From the NCBI GenBank assembly GCA_029254005.1, contig JAQWYJ010000127.1, forward strand, positions 1-47,021: 47,021 bases of DNA. Direction: 5' to 3'. This document shows, piece by piece, positions 8,554-17,375 of this stretch; position 1 is the stretch's first letter; the number at the start of each line of letters is the position of its first letter. The DNA comes from Porticoccaceae bacterium (lineage in GTDB: Bacteria > Pseudomonadota > Gammaproteobacteria > Pseudomonadales > Porticoccaceae). The position numbers and the translations under genes are program-made. The notes under the pieces were generated by a model. The model was given only the letters and a program-made list of their open reading frames with translations. It was not told the origin of the DNA and searched no databases.

Positions 8554-8573
8554 AGGCGAAAACGCTTTTTTTT
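8554..8573 (+). terminator. Terminator-like hairpin in a divergent intergenic region
   Basis: AGGCG-AAAA-CGCTT followed by a run of eight T (8566-8573) has the form of an intrinsic terminator reading rightward. No plus-strand gene ends here: the left neighbour is the start of the SDR gene on the minus strand. It could stop read-through or antisense transcription before the MOSC gene. Confidence 0.4.
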
Positions 8574-8636
8574 GTTACGTTACAAAATATATGATGATTA
8601 ATATAACAACTTTAAAGATTTAAAGGGAAGGTAAAT

Positions 8637-9101
8637 ATGTCTGAGGGGAGTATTTTAGGTATCTACGTTGCTACCCAATCGGGTGGGCCAATGTCTGGTC
8701 ATCAGAGTGTCTCTGTTAAATCAGGAAAAGGTATCCAGGGTGACCGCTATTTTTCCAATACAGGTAAAAATCGCTCCAGCTACAGAGGGTTGCCAGATTT
8801 TGAAATTACTCTCATAGAGTCAGAGGTTATCACTGCGTTTAATCAGCAAACTGGTTCAGATTTCCATGAGAGTGATTTTCGTCGTAATCTTATAACAAAA
8901 GGCATAAGGTTGAATGACTTGGAGGGTAAAGAATTCACCGTTAACGGAATTCAGATGTATGGTGTTCGGCTCTGTGAGCCATGCGCAAGTTTACAGCGCC
9001 GTTTGGCTACCCAGATTCTCCCCGACCTTATGGGAAAAGGTGGTCTTCGTGCGCAAATTAAGGATAACGGAATTATTCATTTGGCAGATAAAATTTCATA
9101 G
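8637..9101 (+). CDS. MOSC domain protein
   Basis: A 154-residue stand-alone MOSC (molybdenum cofactor sulfurase C-terminal) domain protein. Family features are IQGDRYFSNTGK near residue 33, DFRRNLITKGI (80-90) with the conserved Arg-Asn, and Cys residues in RLCEPCASL (C113, C116), the region that carries the conserved sulfur-binding cysteine of the family. Stand-alone MOSC proteins are thought to handle sulfur or molybdopterin, as in YiiM-type N-hydroxylated base detoxification; which applies here is not visible. A strong site AAGGGAAGG precedes the ATG. The stop lies 5 bases from the stop of the convergent tatD. Confidence 0.85.
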   Translation: MSEGSILGIYVATQSGGPMSGHQSVSVKSGKGIQGDRYFSNTGKNRSSYRGLPDFEITLIESEVITAFNQQTGSDFHESDFRRNLITKGIRLNDLEGKEFTVNGIQMYGVRLCEPCASLQRRLATQILPDLMGKGGLRAQIKDNGIIHLADKIS

Positions 9102-9106
9102 TTAGT

Positions 9107-9907
9107 TTATTTTTTTAGATTAAAAAAATACTCAGCTGTCGCTGTTGTTGCTGTTGCAATCATATCTTTAGTTTCATCTCGATGGTTTGCAATTCCGTCT
9201 ATTACATAAGGCAAATAGGCGGGTTGATTAAGTTTGTTTTTTGGCATGTCCGGCATGTTGCGTGGTATCAAATAAGGAGCGTCTGTCTCAACCATTAAGC
9301 GATTTAAGGGTATGTTATCGACAATTTTCTGTAAGTCGCTGCCTCGCCGTTCGTCGCATATCCAACCCGTAATGCCTATGTAAAGATCTAAATCAAGATA
9401 GCTAAAAAGGGCTTTTTTACTGCCTGTGAAACAATGGATCACTGCTCTTGGCAAATCATTTCTGTAGGTCTTGAGTATGTCTAGTTGCCGCTGCGAAGCG
9501 TCTCGTTCGTGGAGAAATAACGGTTTTTGACAATCTATGGCTAATTCAATTTGGTTTTCGAGCGCTCTTTCTTGGCTTGTTTTAGACGAAAACATACGAT
9601 TAAAATCGAGCCCTGTTTCGCCAATTGCCACTATAGAGGGATGTTGTGATAGCTCTCGCAAAGCAGAATTAGTTAGGTGGTCAAATGTACTTGCTTCATG
9701 AGGATGAACACCAGCTGTGGCAAAAAGCATTTTGGGAAATCGTGTCTGATACTTATCACATAAATCAATCACCGCCTGAGTCTCAGCAACTGAAGTTCCG
9801 GTGAGAATGAGCCTATTTACCTGTGCAGCTTGAGCATCAAGCAGTACTTGCTCAATGTTGTCTTTGAATCGTGGATTCGATAAATTAACGCCAATGTCAA
9901 TTAGCAT
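9107..9907 (-). CDS. tatD: TatD-family metal-dependent deoxyribonuclease
   Basis: A 266-residue TIM-barrel hydrolase of the TatD family, 3'-5' exonucleases with roles in DNA repair and turnover. It starts MLIDIGVNLSNPRF, the form typical of true TatD (which lacks the HxH of YcfH/YjjV). It continues with TAGVHPHEAS, IGETGLDFNR (metal-binding Glu), FLHERDA, HCFTGS, YIGITGWICDERRG and METDAPYLIPR (Asp). All match Escherichia coli TatD closely in order and spacing. It is not next to tatABC, so its label reflects sequence alone. It converges on the MOSC gene with a 5-base gap. Confidence 0.92.
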   Translation of the reverse strand: MLIDIGVNLSNPRFKDNIEQVLLDAQAAQVNRLILTGTSVAETQAVIDLCDKYQTRFPKMLFATAGVHPHEASTFDHLTNSALRELSQHPSIVAIGETGLDFNRMFSSKTSQERALENQIELAIDCQKPLFLHERDASQRQLDILKTYRNDLPRAVIHCFTGSKKALFSYLDLDLYIGITGWICDERRGSDLQKIVDNIPLNRLMVETDAPYLIPRNMPDMPKNKLNQPAYLPYVIDGIANHRDETKDMIATATTATAEYFFNLKK

Positions 9908-9991
9908 GTGGGTTTGCTCTTGTATATGAGTGTCTAGTCTAACACTCTATCATTTGATTCTGTATTGGCCACTGTTATCTGAAGCGACAGA

Positions 9992-10426
9992 TTAATCTGT
10001 TATGCGCACAGCAAGTACGTCACAACTAGCACCATGTAAAACCGAATTACTGGTTGAACCAAAAATTAGCGATAGACCATGTCTCCCGTGAGATCCTACG
10101 ACAATAAGATCTATATCATTACTGGCGGCCATGCCGTGCATTTCTTGTGCAGGATGTCCCAAAATAACATGCTGATCCGCTGCCTCTACCTGAAGCTCAT
10201 TAGCATAGATCTCTAGCCGTTTGGTTGCTTGATCACTTAACTGCTTTTGTACATCAGAAAGATCCACAGGAATATCACCACCGTACGTGAACGACAAGGG
10301 TTCTAGAATATGGCAAAGGGATATTTTTGTATTTGTATTGGCAAAAAGAAATTTTACTCGCTCAGTGACCTGATTTGATTCGGGCGAAAGGTCCAGACCG
10401 ACAAGAATATGTTTATATGCTGACAT
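9992..10426 (-). CDS. Universal stress protein UspA family
   Basis: A 144-residue single-domain Usp protein. It has the N-terminal strand KHILVGLDLSPES and the ATP-binding motif G-x2-G-x9-G-S seen in VVGSHGRHG and FGSTSNSVLH, ending in DVLAVR. ATP-binding Usp proteins support survival under starvation and oxidative stress. An upstream start at 10480 would add 18 residues (MPLADIDTTSKQPKRHTI) that do not fit the family. The ATG at 10426 has an AGAGG ribosome site and gives the usual N-terminus. It is divergent from the unknown gene at 10526. Confidence 0.9.
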   Translation of the reverse strand: MSAYKHILVGLDLSPESNQVTERVKFLFANTNTKISLCHILEPLSFTYGGDIPVDLSDVQKQLSDQATKRLEIYANELQVEAADQHVILGHPAQEMHGMAASNDIDLIVVGSHGRHGLSLIFGSTSNSVLHGASCDVLAVRITD

Positions 10427-10525
10427 TATTGTGTGCCTCTTTGGTTGTTTGCTAGTAGTATCGATATCTGCCAAGGGCAATACATCGGCATCTAAATTTA
10501 CTGCAAGTACTAAGAGTAATCTTAT

Positions 10526-11008
10526 ATGAGCTGGTTGTTAATCATTTTCGTCATTTCGGTGGTGCTTTCCCCATTAATGTGGTTCAAACAGTCCCCGCGT
10601 CAGCGGCATATCGGAGAGTTGCGCAGCGATGCGCTGCAATACAATCTTCAGGTGTCTTTGCATCGGCGACCTGATGCTCGAGATTCAGATACTCGACTAG
10701 ATGCAGTTTGCTATCAGATGAGATTTAAAGGTCTTACCTTGCAAGACCCTTGGGTTATCCACCGCCATAGTACACGCGGATGGTCCTCAAACTGGAGGTC
10801 CTGGAACTGGTTTGGTGCTGAAGCTAAGCCATGTTGGCATTCAGTGCTTAATGAAATCTTAATAAATGTTCCCAGGGGTATAACTGCTATAATTGTTAAA
10901 AAGGACTCTGTGGGCATGATTTGGGATGAAGCAGGAACCTCAGACGAATTGAGGCTCATTGCCGATTATTTGGATCAATTAACGGTTTGTGCGAAAAATA
11001 ATTGTTGA
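10526..11008 (+). CDS. Unknown membrane-anchored protein
   Basis: A 160-residue protein that I do not recognise. One N-terminal hydrophobic segment (about 2-20, WLLIIFVISVVLSPLMWF) is followed by a basic stretch, so it is probably anchored with the rest in the cytoplasm. The soluble part is rich in Trp and Arg (RGWSSNWRSWNWFG) and ends CAKNNC. The start is ATG with TAAGAG upstream. Its stop codon overlaps the -35 element of the candidate topA promoter. No conserved catalytic motif is visible. Confidence 0.65.
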   Translation: MSWLLIIFVISVVLSPLMWFKQSPRQRHIGELRSDALQYNLQVSLHRRPDARDSDTRLDAVCYQMRFKGLTLQDPWVIHRHSTRGWSSNWRSWNWFGAEAKPCWHSVLNEILINVPRGITAIIVKKDSVGMIWDEAGTSDELRLIADYLDQLTVCAKNNC

Positions 11009-11034
11009 CCAAATGGGTAGGTTACAAGTATATA
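11005..11034 (+). promoter_or_regulatory. Candidate sigma-70 promoter for topA
   Basis: TTGACC (11005-11010) and TATATA (11029-11034) are 18 bases apart. The -35 element overlaps the stop codon of the preceding gene. It lies about 60-90 bases before the topA start codons. Confidence 0.45.
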
Positions 11035-11126
11035 TGGCGTCTAACAGGGTCCGAGTTTCAAAAAGCAAATAGAAAAGACCCAATTAGTCTGAAGATTTGG
11101 CGGCAAAAAAAGGAAAATCATCCCCC

Positions 11127-13769
11127 ATGGGCAAATCGCTAGTTATTGTAGAATCACCGGCTAAGGCAAAAACCATCAACCGATACTTGGGTGATGATTT
11201 TATTGTCAAGTCGTCAGTTGGCCATATCCGAGATTTGCCTACGGGAGCCAACCGTACCCCGAGTGATCCGAAGGAGCGTGCTAAGCAAGCTGCGCTCACC
11301 AGAAAGATGTCTCCAGAGCAGAAAATTACTCATCGAGAAAAAAAGGCCAAAGCACAGCTGGTTAATAGTATGGGAATTGATCCAGACAATAACTGGAAAG
11401 CTGAATATGCAACATTACCGGGTAAAGAGAAGGTGGTTGCTGAGTTAAAGAAAATTGCTAAAACTGCTGACACTGTCTATCTGGCGACAGATATGGATAG
11501 AGAGGGTGAGGCCATAGCGTGGCATCTTACTCAGGTGATTGGTGGTGATAATAGCCGTTACAAACGCGTTGTGTTCAATGAAATTACTAAGAAAGCAATT
11601 CGTACAGCGTTTGAGTCTCCAGGAACGCTAAATACTCATCGAGTCGATGCCCAACAGGCTAGGCGATTTTTGGATCGTGTGGTTGGTTTCATGGTATCAC
11701 CGCTGTTGTGGGAAAAAGTTGGAAGAGGGCTTTCTGCAGGCAGAGTTCAGTCAGTGGCTTTGCGTATGATTGTTGAACGCGAGCGTGAAATTCGAGCTTT
11801 TATTCCAGAAGAATATTGGACTGTTCAGGCTGATTTGGAGCATAAAGGTGGTGCTGATGAGGCAAAGATTAGATTTGACGTCAAACGTGAAGATGGAAAA
11901 GCCTTTAGGCCAGAGTCTAAAGAGTTAGCTGATTTAGCTCTCTCTGTTTTACGTAAAGCTGATTATTCTGTTCTCAAGCGAGAGGATAAACCGACCAAAT
12001 CTAAACCATCCGCGCCCTTTATTACCTCAACATTGCAGCAAGCTGCCAGCACTCGGTTAGGGTTTGGGGTTAAAAAAACTATGATGATGGCTCAGCGCTT
12101 ATATGAAGGTGGTTATATTACCTACATGCGGACAGACAGTACCAATTTAAGCGATGATGCCGTGGCTAGTTGTCGAGAGTATGTTCAACTCCGACATGGC
12201 GCCAAATATCTTCCAGCGGACCCTATTGTATACAGTAGCAAGTCCGGAGCACAGGATGCTCACGAAGCTATTAGACCTTCAAACGTCGATGTTCTGCCTG
12301 GAAGTTTAGCTGACATGGAGGCTGATGCGCGCAAGCTCTATCAACTCATTTGGCAACAGTTTGTAGCCTGTCAAATGACTAATGCTGAATTCACCTCTAC
12401 CACCATCACTGTGGCAGCAGAAAACTATGAGTTAACCACCAAAGGTCGAGTGACTCGTTTTGATGGTTATTTGGCGGTTATGCCGTTGAATCGAAAAGCT
12501 GACGATGACGTCGAACTACCTGATCTCAAAAAAGGAGATCTTATGGCGATGTTAGCCTTGGTTCCTCAGCAGCATTTTACTAAGCCTATTGCGCGCTTTT
12601 CTGAAGCTGCTCTAGTAAAAGAACTTGAGAAGCGCGGTATTGGAAGGCCATCGACTTATGCTTCTATTATTTCCACGATACAAGACCGTGGGTATGTAAA
12701 AATAGAAAATAAACGCATCTTTGCTGAAAAGATTGGAGATATAGTTACAGATCGCTTAACTGAAAGTTTTAATGACCTGATGGACTATAGCTTCACCGCC
12801 ACTATGGAAGAGCATCTAGATGAAATTGCCGCTGGTAAGTTGAATTGGAAAACGTTATTAAATAGATTTTATAAAGATTTTAATCAACAAGTCTCCATAG
12901 CAAAAAAACCTGATGATGGTATGCGTCGAAATGCGCCATCTGAGACAGAGATTAGCTGTACCCTGTGTGAGCGTCCTATGATGATAAGAACAGCCGGTAC
13001 GGGTGTTTTTCTTAGTTGTTCAAGCTATGCGTTGCCACCTAAAGAGCGTTGTAAGCATACGGTAAATTTAACCGCTGGCGATGAAGCGGTTAATATTGAT
13101 GAAGATGATGAAGCTGAATCAAAATCTCTTCTTCAAAAGCATCGCTGCAGTCTTTGTAATACATCAATGGATAGTTATTTATTGGATGAGAAGCGCAAGC
13201 TCCATGTCTGCGGTAATAACCCAGATTGCAAAGGCCATGAAATAGAAATCGGCCAATACGTGATTAAAGGCTATGATGGACCCGTGCTTGACTGCGACAA
13301 ATGTGGAAGCGAAATGCAGCTCAAAACAGGTCGTTTTGGAAAATATTTTGGTTGTACAGGCGAGATTAAATCTGGTGAGCCATGTAAAAATACACGGAAA
13401 TTACTGCGCAACGGCGAAGCTGCACCGCCTAAGGTTGATCCAATTGTCATGCCAGATTTACGCTGCGCTAAAGTTGATGATCACTATGTGCTCAGAGATG
13501 GCGCATCTGGCCTTTTTCTTGCCGCCAGCCAATTTCCGCGGCATCGTGAGACGCGAGCACCCACGGTTAAGGAGCTGCTGCCTTACAAAGATCAAATTGA
13601 CAGCAAATACCAGTTCTTATTGCGCGCTCCAGTCTCTGATCCAGATGGAAATGACACGGTTATTCGTTATAGTAGGAAAACCAAAGAGCAATATGTGCGA
13701 AGTGAGACTGAGGGTAAACCCACTGGTTGGAGCGCTTTTTACAACAAAGGTAAGTGGCAGTCCCAATAG
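11127..13769 (+). CDS. topA: DNA topoisomerase I (type IA)
   Basis: Relaxes negatively supercoiled DNA through a 5'-phosphotyrosine intermediate. From ATG 11127 the protein has 880 residues and begins [17 protein letters not shown], the Toprim start seen in E. coli TopA. Next come the acidic [12 protein letters not shown] motif, [13 protein letters not shown], and the active site [14 protein letters not shown] with Tyr at about 333. The C-terminus has three tetracysteine zinc motifs (CTLC...C, CSLC...C, CDKC...C), then a basic tail. A TTG at 11097, in frame, would add [10 protein letters not shown] and has a GAAG sequence close before it, so it cannot be excluded. Genes for TopA, a small unknown protein and LexA are neighbours in pseudomonads too (from memory). 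Confidence 0.96.
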   Translation: MGKSLVIVESPAKAKTINRYLGDDFIVKSSVGHIRDLPTGANRTPSDPKERAKQAALTRKMSPEQKITHREKKAKAQLVNSMGIDPDNNWKAEYATLPGKEKVVAELKKIAKTADTVYLATDMDREGEAIAWHLTQVIGGDNSRYKRVVFNEITKKAIRTAFESPGTLNTHRVDAQQARRFLDRVVGFMVSPLLWEKVGRGLSAGRVQSVALRMIVEREREIRAFIPEEYWTVQADLEHKGGADEAKIRFDVKREDGKAFRPESKELADLALSVLRKADYSVLKREDKPTKSKPSAPFITSTLQQAASTRLGFGVKKTMMMAQRLYEGGYITYMRTDSTNLSDDAVASCREYVQLRHGAKYLPADPIVYSSKSGAQDAHEAIRPSNVDVLPGSLADMEADARKLYQLIWQQFVACQMTNAEFTSTTITVAAENYELTTKGRVTRFDGYLAVMPLNRKADDDVELPDLKKGDLMAMLALVPQQHFTKPIARFSEAALVKELEKRGIGRPSTYASIISTIQDRGYVKIENKRIFAEKIGDIVTDRLTESFNDLMDYSFTATMEEHLDEIAAGKLNWKTLLNRFYKDFNQQVSIAKKPDDGMRRNAPSETEISCTLCERPMMIRTAGTGVFLSCSSYALPPKERCKHTVNLTAGDEAVNIDEDDEAESKSLLQKHRCSLCNTSMDSYLLDEKRKLHVCGNNPDCKGHEIEIGQYVIKGYDGPVLDCDKCGSEMQLKTGRFGKYFGCTGEIKSGEPCKNTRKLLRNGEAAPPKVDPIVMPDLRCAKVDDHYVLRDGASGLFLAASQFPRHRETRAPTVKELLPYKDQIDSKYQFLLRAPVSDPDGNDTVIRYSRKTKEQYVRSETEGKPTGWSAFYNKGKWQSQ

Positions 13770-13895
13770 AAGGGCTTGTACGCCAACATTTGCATACGAA
13801 AAAAGTCGGTATTGCCCTAAGCGTAATGAATCTTTGCAGCAGTTAACAGATTCCTCTGCCGATGGTATACTGACTTATCAAATAAGGAAATAGAA

Positions 13896-14141
13896 ATGTC
13901 TTTTACTGAATACGAACTCGTTGTCCTAGACGATGGAGAAATTGCTTTACAACGTTCAGGCTCCGATGAACCCCTAGTTCGGATTAGTTTTTCGCCCTCA
14001 ATTCTTGATTATCTTGATGGAAGACACATTGATGTGGCTAAGAGCATGATGGATGCCGGCATCCAAACGGTTTTCGAAATGAGTGATGATGGCAAGCCAA
14101 GTAAGCTAGACAAAGACGAAGAACGACAGATACTGCATTAA
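13896..14141 (+). CDS. Small acidic conserved protein next to lexA
   Basis: An 81-residue acidic protein (MSFTEYELVVLDDGEIALQ...) with no signal peptide, membrane segment or known motif. It starts at ATG with a good AAGGAA ribosome site 7 bases upstream, and lies 126 bases after topA. The stop is 8 bases from the stop of the convergent lexA. I recall a small protein of similar length at the corresponding place in Pseudomonas, which suggests a conserved gene, but its function is unknown. Confidence 0.75.
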   Translation: MSFTEYELVVLDDGEIALQRSGSDEPLVRISFSPSILDYLDGRHIDVAKSMMDAGIQTVFEMSDDGKPSKLDKDEERQILH

Positions 14142-14149
14142 TTACAAGT

Positions 14150-14755
14150 CTACATTGCCACGCGTACCACACCAACGGCTAGTCCCTCGATGGCAAAGTC
14201 CTGGGCACGTAAATCAACTATTATCGGTGAGTAATCTCGGTTCTCAGGCAGCAGTTGAATCTCGTGCTTGCTTTTAGTCCGCTTAAGTCTTTTTACCGTG
14301 ACTTCACCATCCACTCTTGCAACTATAATTTGCTGGTTATCAGCAGTGGGCTGCTGATGCACGGCCAGTAAGTCGCCGTCCATAATTCCCACATTGACCA
14401 TACTTTGACCTTGAACACGTAAAAAATAATCTGCACTTGGATGAAACGTGCTTGAAGGAACTTCTTGGTAATCCTCAATGTTCTGTTCAGCTAAGATAGG
14501 CTCTCCTGCAGCAACCCTACCGACTATGGGGATGCCAGCATACTGATCAATGATCCGAATGCCACGTGAGGCACCAGGTATCATTTCAATTACGCCTTTT
14601 CTCGCTAATGCTCTAAGATGGTCTTCCGCGGCATTTGGCGATTTAAAGCCAAGCCTTTTTGCTATTTCAGCCCTTGTAGGAGGGTAACCTGTCTCATCAA
14701 GAGAGTCTCTTATCAAGTCAAATACCTGTTGCTGTCTGGCTGTGAGTCTGTTCAT
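14150..14755 (-). CDS. lexA: LexA repressor of the SOS response
   Basis: A 201-residue repressor and self-cleaving protease. The N-terminal winged helix ([36 protein letters not shown]) binds SOS boxes. The hinge carries the cleavage site Ala83-Gly84 in GRVAAGEPI, and the latent peptidase domain has the Ser118 (GQSM) / Lys155 (VTVKR) dyad, one residue offset from E. coli. RecA filaments trigger autocleavage and derepression. The gene is autoregulated by the box 23 bases upstream of its start. The stop lies 8 bases from the convergent small gene. Confidence 0.97.
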   Translation of the reverse strand: MNRLTARQQQVFDLIRDSLDETGYPPTRAEIAKRLGFKSPNAAEDHLRALARKGVIEMIPGASRGIRIIDQYAGIPIVGRVAAGEPILAEQNIEDYQEVPSSTFHPSADYFLRVQGQSMVNVGIMDGDLLAVHQQPTADNQQIIVARVDGEVTVKRLKRTKSKHEIQLLPENRDYSPIIVDLRAQDFAIEGLAVGVVRVAM

Positions 14756-15180
14756 TTTGAATCTCCGCAGTCTTTTAACTGTGATTATATACAGTACGGA
14801 TAAATTCGCAAGTGCTCAAAAATATGAGTGTTAGATGCTCTGCTCTGATTCTTGTTTTTATCTACAACAGGTATCATGTTTCTATGACGATGTCTGGATT
14901 CAGCCTAACTCTTTTGATTTGGTATATTTTCAGTATCATCATGAGTAAAGGTATTTTCTAGTTTACGAAGTAGTACCTTATTGTTGTAGTTCACCTACTA
15001 GTCGATACTGCCGTTACTTGTTATCAAACCTAGCGTCCTGAGAGATTTGTTATTGGCGATGGTTTTTCTGTGCGGAATACAACTATCACTGTATCATCCA
15101 TCGCAGTATTTTTTGTGCTTACAGGCCAGTACACTTTTGGTTTTTTTGATTACTCTATGCGTAATAAGGGTGGTAATGAG
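14756..15180. other. Long lexA-nagZ divergent intergenic region
   Basis: About 425 bases without a confident gene. It holds the LexA box, a 25-codon hydrophobic ORF (14884-14961, unproven), and an open stretch in frame with nagZ from a GTG at 15070. No terminator or strong promoter match was seen on the nagZ side. Confidence 0.6.
14779..14794 (-). promoter_or_regulatory. LexA-binding SOS box upstream of lexA
   Basis: CTGTGATTATATACAG fits the gammaproteobacterial consensus CTGT-N8-ACAG with perfect outer arms and an AT-rich centre. It lies 23 bases upstream of the lexA ATG, as expected for autoregulation. The site is symmetric, so it could also affect rightward transcription. Confidence 0.92.
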
Positions 15181-16209
15181 GTGAATAGTAAGATTGGTAT
15201 GGGTTATGGGCGATTAATGCTCGATGTACAAGGGCATGCGTTAACTGCGGATGAAAAAATTATTTTGACTCACCCCCAAGTGGGCGGCGTTATATTATTT
15301 TCTCGTAATATTGATAATGTTAATCAAGTTATAGCCTTAGTTGCTGAAATTAGAGCATATGCAAGTAACATTTTGATTGCCGTTGATCAAGAGGGTGGAC
15401 GAGTCCAACGGTTGCGGCAGGGTTTTACCCGACTCCCGCCCATGCAAAGTATTGGCGATTTGACGGCTGAAGACGAAAAATTGGGACTATCTATTGGTCG
15501 TGATTTAGGGTGGTTAATGGCTTCAGAGGTCTTAGCCTGTGGCGTTGATATTAGTTTTGCTCCGGTTTTGGATGTTGATCGTTTAACGAGTTCTATAATT
15601 GGCGATCGTGCTTTTTCTGATCAACCTGGCGCTGTCATTAAGTCAGCTCGAGCCTTTATTCAAGGGATGCATGAAGCGGGTATGGCTGCTACGGGAAAGC
15701 ATTTTCCTGGTCATGGTGGCATTGTCGCGGATAGTCATCTAGAAGCGCCTGTCGATCATCGAGATTGGGCCGTGGTCAATGCCCACGATATGGTGCCTTT
15801 TCGTGCCTTAGCTGGGGAGTTGGACGGGGTTATGCCGGCTCATATTACATTTCCAAAGGTAGATTCAATGTCTGTGGGGTTTTCTTGGTTTTGGTTAAAT
15901 GATGTTCTGCGCAAAGACATCGGCTTTAAGGGTGTGATTTTTAGTGATGATTTAAGTATGAAGGGTGCAGACGTGGTTGGGGGTTACGTTGAAAAGGCTC
16001 AGTGTGCATTGAATGCTGGCTGCGACATGATATTGGTTTGTAATCATCCACAGGCGGCCCAAGAGGTACTCCGGTTTATGGATAGCAAAAATATATCCTT
16101 GAGTCTGAATATAAAAGCAATGAGAGCATCTAAGACAGTCACATGGGAAAACTTATTACTATCAAAGCGGCGAGCAAGAACTATTCGAAGGCTCGCAACT
16201 ATGATGTAG
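15181..16209 (+). CDS. nagZ: Beta-N-acetylglucosaminidase NagZ (GH3)
   Basis: A cytoplasmic GH3 enzyme that removes GlcNAc from 1,6-anhydro-muropeptides during peptidoglycan recycling. Motifs are VDQEGGRVQR, KHFPGHG, the ADSH loop with the His-Asp acid/base pair, and the nucleophile Asp in GVIFSDDLSMKG. I chose GTG 15181: it has AAGGGTGG about 7 bases upstream and gives 342 residues, matching E. coli NagZ (341) in length and first strand (GRLMLDVQGH). The frame is open upstream to GTG 15070, which would add a hydrophobic 37-residue leader unlike any NagZ that I know. ATG 15157 and 15199 are other options. Confidence 0.92.
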   Translation: MNSKIGMGYGRLMLDVQGHALTADEKIILTHPQVGGVILFSRNIDNVNQVIALVAEIRAYASNILIAVDQEGGRVQRLRQGFTRLPPMQSIGDLTAEDEKLGLSIGRDLGWLMASEVLACGVDISFAPVLDVDRLTSSIIGDRAFSDQPGAVIKSARAFIQGMHEAGMAATGKHFPGHGGIVADSHLEAPVDHRDWAVVNAHDMVPFRALAGELDGVMPAHITFPKVDSMSVGFSWFWLNDVLRKDIGFKGVIFSDDLSMKGADVVGGYVEKAQCALNAGCDMILVCNHPQAAQEVLRFMDSKNISLSLNIKAMRASKTVTWENLLLSKRRARTIRRLATMM

Positions 16210-16271
16210 TTGATTTACCATAGAAATTTGTTGTATTGGTATGAATCTTTCTTTATGAGGTTTAAAAAGTG

Positions 16272-17369
16272 ATGAGTGATTTTCAAAATTGGTTAGTTAA
16301 GATGACTGGCGAAGATTTCGTTTGGGTCGCTCAGCTATTTATTATTGTATTAGTGGCTCTGATGTTAGGGCATTTACTGCATAAAATAATCGATCGTCTT
16401 GAATCACGTACAGCTAAAACTAAAACCGTTTGGGATGATGCCTTCGTAGAGGCCTGTCGAAGACCGGCGGTATGGTTGGTATGGATTGTCGGTATTAATT
16501 TTGCCACTGGTGTGGCAGCGTCTAAGATGAACTCTCCAGTGTTAGCACTGATTGAACCGGCCAATCGATTAGCGGTGATTTTTTTGGGGGCACTATTTCT
16601 AAATAACTTTATCAAGCGCGCTGAAAATAATTTAATTAATCCTGCTTTTATTTCAGACCCTGTTGACCCCACGACAGTGAGGGCGGTAGCGAAGCTGCTT
16701 CGAGCTTCTGTACTTATTACTGCGATTTTAATCTCCATGCAGTTATTTGGCTACAGCATTTCAGGACTGTTGGCCTTTGGTGGAATTGGCGGTATTGCTG
16801 TAGGCTTTGCCGCAAAAGATCTATTGGCTAATTTCTTTGGTGGACTAATGATTTATCTTGATCGTCCTTTTTCGGTTGGTGATTGGGTTAGATCACCAGA
16901 TAAAGAAATCGAGGGAACTGTTGAGGATGTGGGTTGGAGATTGACTAGAATACGAACTTTTGACAAACGCCCTTTGTATATTCCTAATGCTGTGTTTGCT
17001 AATATTTCTGTTGAGAATCCATCGCGGATGACGAATCGACGAATTTATGAAACTGTGGGTATTAGATATGCTGACATAGCCACAATGGAATCTATTATTT
17101 CTGAGGTTACTCAGATGCTGATACAGCACGAAGAGATTGATTCTGAACAAACCATGATTGTTAATTTCAACCGATTTTCTGCAAGTTCCTTAGACTTTTT
17201 TATCTACACTTTTACCAAAACTACCGACTGGGTGAAATACCACACTATTAAACAGGATGTGTTATTAAAAGTTGCACAAGTGATTGATACTAATGGTGCC
17301 GAGATAGCCTTTAAAACCTCTACTCTTCATATTGAGAAGAAGCCTGAGGCCCCCTTGATCAAGGAGTAA
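16272..17369 (+). CDS. MscS-family mechanosensitive ion channel
   Basis: A 365-residue inner-membrane channel. Hydrophobic helices at about 18-36, 68-84, 100-115 and 138-158 are followed by the pore-lining TM3 (SGLLAFGGIGGIAVGFAAKDLLANFFGG), rich in Gly and Ala. Then comes the MscS beta domain (DRPFSVGDWV, GTVEDVGWRLTRIRT, YIPNAVFANISVENPSR) and the C-terminal alpha/beta domain. It would release solutes on hypo-osmotic shock. It is larger than E. coli MscS (286) and closer to the YnaI/YbdG type. GAGG (16257-16260) precedes both GTG 16269 and ATG 16272. The lipocalin gene follows 6 bases after the stop, probably in the same transcript. Confidence 0.9.
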   Translation: MSDFQNWLVKMTGEDFVWVAQLFIIVLVALMLGHLLHKIIDRLESRTAKTKTVWDDAFVEACRRPAVWLVWIVGINFATGVAASKMNSPVLALIEPANRLAVIFLGALFLNNFIKRAENNLINPAFISDPVDPTTVRAVAKLLRASVLITAILISMQLFGYSISGLLAFGGIGGIAVGFAAKDLLANFFGGLMIYLDRPFSVGDWVRSPDKEIEGTVEDVGWRLTRIRTFDKRPLYIPNAVFANISVENPSRMTNRRIYETVGIRYADIATMESIISEVTQMLIQHEEIDSEQTMIVNFNRFSASSLDFFIYTFTKTTDWVKYHTIKQDVLLKVAQVIDTNGAEIAFKTSTLHIEKKPEAPLIKE

Positions 17370-17375
17370 ATATTA

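Noticed and set aside
13273-13893. 206-codon plus-strand ORF overlapping the end of topA
   Set aside because: It is out of frame within the zinc-finger region of topA, has no family features, and topA is certain in the other frame.
13770-13895. Terminator between topA and the small gene
   Set aside because: AGGGC and GCCCT segments are complementary but separated by too large a loop, and no T run follows.
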